Shown here piece by piece: positions 61,583 to 64,000 of a stretch of DNA of 64,000 nucleotides. The stretch's first letter is position 1. Every line of letters begins with the position of its first letter. The position numbers and the translations under genes were made by a program. Below the pieces are notes generated by a model that saw only the letters and a program-made list of their open reading frames with translations, had not been told where the DNA came from and did no database searches. Source of the DNA: Candidatus Defluviibacterium haderslevense (GTDB lineage Bacteria; Bacteroidota; Bacteroidia; Chitinophagales; Saprospiraceae); assembly GCA_016712225.1 (NCBI GenBank), contig JADJRL010000003.1, forward strand, positions 1,137,001-1,201,000, written 5' to 3'.

Positions 61583-62485
61583 TTATAATAGTGCTGCACC
61601 AATAACGCCCGCACTATCTCCCAACTTAGGTCGCAAGAACAAGGTATTCAATTCACCATTGAAAAGATGTTTTAGAACTTCTTCTTTACCACGTTCGTAG
61701 ATAACATCTAAATTACCAACTCCCCCTCCAAAAACTATTACTTCAGGATCTACAATATTTATTACACATGCTATTGCTCTTCCAAAATAATGCATCATTC
61801 GATCAATCGTTGCCACGGCATTAGGATCATGACCTTGATACAATTTATAAATTTCTTTTAATTTCAATTTATTACCACTCAAATTGTAATAATGATTTTC
61901 GGTAGCCGGTCCTGAAATAAAAGTTTCAACGCAACCTCTTTGACCACAATAACATAGTTCTCCATGCTCATCAAGACTATTATGTCCCCATTCTCCACCG
62001 ATACCATGTTTTCCATTAATTACTTTTCCATTAACTACTATACCACTTCCGACACCAGTACCCATTATTACACCAAAAACGACTTCTGGATTTTTAACAA
62101 AGTCAGGCACCACACCAAGATGTGATTCTGCCATAGCAAAACAATTAGCATCATTGGCCATTCTAACTTCAATACTAAGTAGCTGTTGAAGATCTTCTTT
62201 CATCGGTTTTCCAATAATACATTTAGTATTACTATTCTTAATGAGATGAGTTGTAAAATCAATGATTCCAGGTGTTCCAATGCCGATACGATGTGGCTTT
62301 TGTCCAGTTTCTTCAATTAATAATCCTACTAATTTTTTAAATTGATTTAATACATGTTCATATCCAAATTCCTGTTCAGTTGGAATTCTCAATCGACTCA
62401 GGATATTAAGCTGAGGTGATGTCTCTATAACAACACCTTCAATTTTTGTCCCTCCCATATCAATTCCCCAAAACAATTCAGACAT
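61583..62485 (-). CDS. ROK-family sugar kinase
   Basis: A 300-residue kinase with ATP-phosphate motif GIDMGGTKIEGVV at the N-terminus, sugar-binding GIGGEWGHNSLD (Glu and His), and the ROK zinc signature CYCGQRGCVETFISGP (~180). A second phosphate motif is in VIVFGGGVGNLDV. ROK kinases phosphorylate glucose, N-acetylglucosamine, N-acetylmannosamine or fructose; the substrate is not decidable here. Located 27 bases after the lipid kinase gene on the same strand. Confidence 0.92.
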   Translation of the reverse strand: MSELFWGIDMGGTKIEGVVIETSPQLNILSRLRIPTEQEFGYEHVLNQFKKLVGLLIEETGQKPHRIGIGTPGIIDFTTHLIKNSNTKCIIGKPMKEDLQQLLSIEVRMANDANCFAMAESHLGVVPDFVKNPEVVFGVIMGTGVGSGIVVNGKVINGKHGIGGEWGHNSLDEHGELCYCGQRGCVETFISGPATENHYYNLSGNKLKLKEIYKLYQGHDPNAVATIDRMMHYFGRAIACVINIVDPEVIVFGGGVGNLDVIYERGKEEVLKHLFNGELNTLFLRPKLGDSAGVIGAALL

Positions 62486-62512
62486 AAAAACACATTTTTA
62501 AATTATAAAAAA

Positions 62513-63394
62513 TTAAATTTTATGGATATTATATTCAGGACAAATAACGTGTAATTTTTTTGTGAGAACTTCAAATTTAACTTGTGAAACTTCGCCTTTA
62601 TACTCACCATCAATATGAAAATCTGTTGGCTTATCTACCCGAATTACTTCATTCTGATAAGAAATTATTTTTCCTAATCTGTGATGGTCAAAAGTTCCAG
62701 AAAATACTGCCCATAATATGGATGGTATTTGGAACCATTTGGGCTTAGTCAATAAAACCACCTCGGCTATACCATCGATTACATTTGAATGTGGTGATAT
62801 TCTTGCATTGTTGCCCAATTGATTCGAATTGGCAATTTCCAGACTCAAAATATTTTTAAAAGTGGCATCTCCTATGGTTACATTCATCGCCGTGCTTTTC
62901 TTAAATTTGCCCAATCCTAGACGCATATATGACAAAAACCCACGATGACCGTCATTACCAAAAAGCTTTGCGACATATGCGTCAAACCCAAGCCCTGCAG
63001 TATTACAAGATATAGAATCATTAACTTGAATAACATCAGACAAAATGCTGTGCTGATTTTTTATTAATTTAAAACAATGATCAATATTTTTTGGTATTTT
63101 TAAATGACTAGCAAAACCATTTCCAGAACCGGTTGGAATGATTCCCATTTTTGTTGAAGTGTTCACTAAGGCCTGTGCAATTTCATTGATTGTTCCGTCA
63201 CCTCCAATGGCTATGATAATGTAATTTGGAATTTCTGCATATTTAGAAGCTATTACTGTGGCATGCTTTGGAAATTCTGTAAACTCAATAATGAATTGAT
63301 CCGACTTAAAAAATGATTTAATTTTGGCAGGTAAAATTTTATTTTTTGCGGATCCAGATTTTGGATTAATAATAAAAACAAAAGTTGGTGCCAT
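62513..63394 (-). CDS. Diacylglycerol kinase-family lipid kinase (YegS/DagK-like)
   Basis: A 293-residue enzyme with FIINPKSGSAKNK (N-terminal phosphate loop), AIGGDGTINEIAQAL (the GGDGT motif), PTGSGNGFASHL, and the late HIDGEYKGE segment typical of DGK catalytic C-domains. It phosphorylates diacylglycerol or a sphingoid/ceramide-type lipid; Saprospiraceae and other Bacteroidota make sphingolipids, so either is possible. Cotranscribed with the ROK kinase gene and divergent from ileS. A minus-strand -7 box lies at 63463-63470. Confidence 0.92.
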   Translation of the reverse strand: MAPTFVFIINPKSGSAKNKILPAKIKSFFKSDQFIIEFTEFPKHATVIASKYAEIPNYIIIAIGGDGTINEIAQALVNTSTKMGIIPTGSGNGFASHLKIPKNIDHCFKLIKNQHSILSDVIQVNDSISCNTAGLGFDAYVAKLFGNDGHRGFLSYMRLGLGKFKKSTAMNVTIGDATFKNILSLEIANSNQLGNNARISPHSNVIDGIAEVVLLTKPKWFQIPSILWAVFSGTFDHHRLGKIISYQNEVIRVDKPTDFHIDGEYKGEVSQVKFEVLTKKLHVICPEYNIHKI

Positions 63395-63462
63395 ATATTT
63401 TATATAAGGAATGAAATTATTTATTTCTGATAGTGATTACTGGCTCCATTTCAATGTTTGAA

Positions 63463-63470
63463 CAAAGATA
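63463..63470 (-). promoter_or_regulatory. -7 box of the lipid kinase/ROK operon
   Basis: Reads TATCTTTG on the minus strand, 68 bases before the ATG at 63394. Confidence 0.45.
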
Positions 63471-63544
63471 AGTAAAAGCTTATTCATTTAGTCTTTCGTA
63501 TAATGATAGATCTATAAAATATTAGTCTTTTGGTCTGTTTCAAT

Positions 63545-63552
63545 TATCTTTG
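63545..63552 (+). promoter_or_regulatory. -7 box of the ileS promoter
   Basis: TATCTTTG, 24 bases before the ileS ATG at 63577. A proper -33 TTG is not seen. Confidence 0.55.
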
Positions 63553-63576
63553 CGACTTATTTTAATTTTATTGGGT

Positions 63577-64000
63577 ATGTATCAAGTCATTAAAAGTTTA
63601 AGTTTACCAGATATTGACAAAGAAATATTAAGCTTTTGGGAAGATCATAAAATCTTTGATAAGAGTGTATCAAATCGTCAAGGCGCTCCAACATTTGTAT
63701 TTTATGAGGGACCTCCATCAGCTAATGGAAAACCAGGCATCCATCATGTTATGGGTCGGGCAGTGAAAGATATTTTTTGTAGATATCAAACATTGATTGG
63801 CAAACAAGTACATCGAAAAGGTGGATGGGACACCCATGGATTACCCATTGAATTAAGTGTCGAAAAAGAATTGGGAATAACCAAAGAAGACATAGGAATA
63901 ACTATTTCTATTGAAGATTATAATGCTAAATGCAAAGCAACGGTCATGCGTTATAAAAATGAATGGGATGATCTGACCAGAAAAATGGGTTATTGGGTTG
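63577..64000 (+). CDS. ileS: Isoleucine--tRNA ligase, N-terminal part (truncated by window edge)
   Basis: The first 141 residues of a class I aminoacyl-tRNA synthetase. FVFYEGPPSANGKPGIHHVMG holds the HIGH-type signature (as HHVMG), followed by GRAVKDIFCRYQTLIGKQV, GGWDTHGLPIELSVEKELG and WDDLTRKMGYWV, all characteristic of IleRS. It charges tRNA-Ile. The KMSKS motif, editing domain and C-terminus lie beyond the window. Start at ATG 63577 is supported by the promoter box upstream. Confidence 0.96.
   Translation, partial: MYQVIKSLSLPDIDKEILSFWEDHKIFDKSVSNRQGAPTFVFYEGPPSANGKPGIHHVMGRAVKDIFCRYQTLIGKQVHRKGGWDTHGLPIELSVEKELGITKEDIGITISIEDYNAKCKATVMRYKNEWDDLTRKMGYWV

Overview
The window looks like a chromosomal segment of an uncultured or environmental Bacteroidota bacterium, most likely of the Saprospiraceae type. 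The pointers are: AT-rich DNA; A-rich leaders instead of Shine-Dalgarno sites; many TAnnTTTG promoter boxes; several secreted proteins with type IX secretion (T9SS) C-terminal sorting domains; a PorP/SprF plus OmpA-type pair; and typical Bacteroidota families (DUF4293, DUF4159, DUF1573, AIM24). No phage, transposase, CRISPR array or plasmid function is visible. The genus call is inference from gene content only.

Layout. 1-7.5 kb: the 3' end of a sensor histidine kinase, a small secreted protein and a 1124-residue beta-propeller T9SS cargo, then two paralogous TPR/membrane proteins that look like sensors without kinase domains. 7.5-15.6 kb: four tandem minus-strand paralogues of a cysteine-rich, multi-domain secreted protein. 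The two promoter-proximal copies are near-identical over two long blocks, including the spacer between genes, and carry sorting domains. The two distal copies end exactly where the sorting domain would start. 15.6-21.5 kb: a haloperoxidase-like lipoprotein lacking key catalytic residues, a DUF1573 lipoprotein, the OmpA/PorP-SprF pair and a small pore-like membrane protein. 21.6-30.5 kb: a glycosyltransferase, a formate/nitrite-type channel, an AlkB-type hydroxylase, a PqqB-like metallo-hydrolase, a DinB-fold protein, a P-type cation ATPase and a double universal stress protein.

31-43 kb: an unrecognised 533-residue GNAT-like protein convergent with a 2OG-oxygenase-like protein, two HMA-domain proteins flanking an AIM24/beta-barrel pair, then housekeeping genes (rpsT, a QueD/PTPS enzyme, hscB-rseP, rsmE-DUF4159, a DedA protein and a dicarboxylate-type symporter). 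44-55.7 kb: a UvrD-type helicase fused to an iron-sulfur nuclease, a lipoprotein, tRNA-Leu(GAG), a 0.64-kb gene-free stretch with an orphan terminator-like hairpin cluster, a CMD-family protein, dapD, a PAP2-like protein, an M48 protease, a secreted esterase with a T9SS domain, and an operon encoding a thioredoxin-MsrA-like fusion and an FkbM methyltransferase. 55.8-64 kb: an ECF sigma factor with a small soluble anti-sigma-like protein, the membrane pyrophosphatase hppA, a PIF1-like helicase, a ROK kinase, a lipid kinase and the 5' end of ileS.

The genes are mostly a mix of core metabolism and cell-surface functions. The most distinctive biology is the recombining tandem family at 7.5-15.5 kb. 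Next come several divergent or decayed enzymes (haloperoxidase-like, MsrA-like), the kinase-less sensor pair and the possible non-coding transcript near 49.2 kb. I see no complete novel defence or mobile system.
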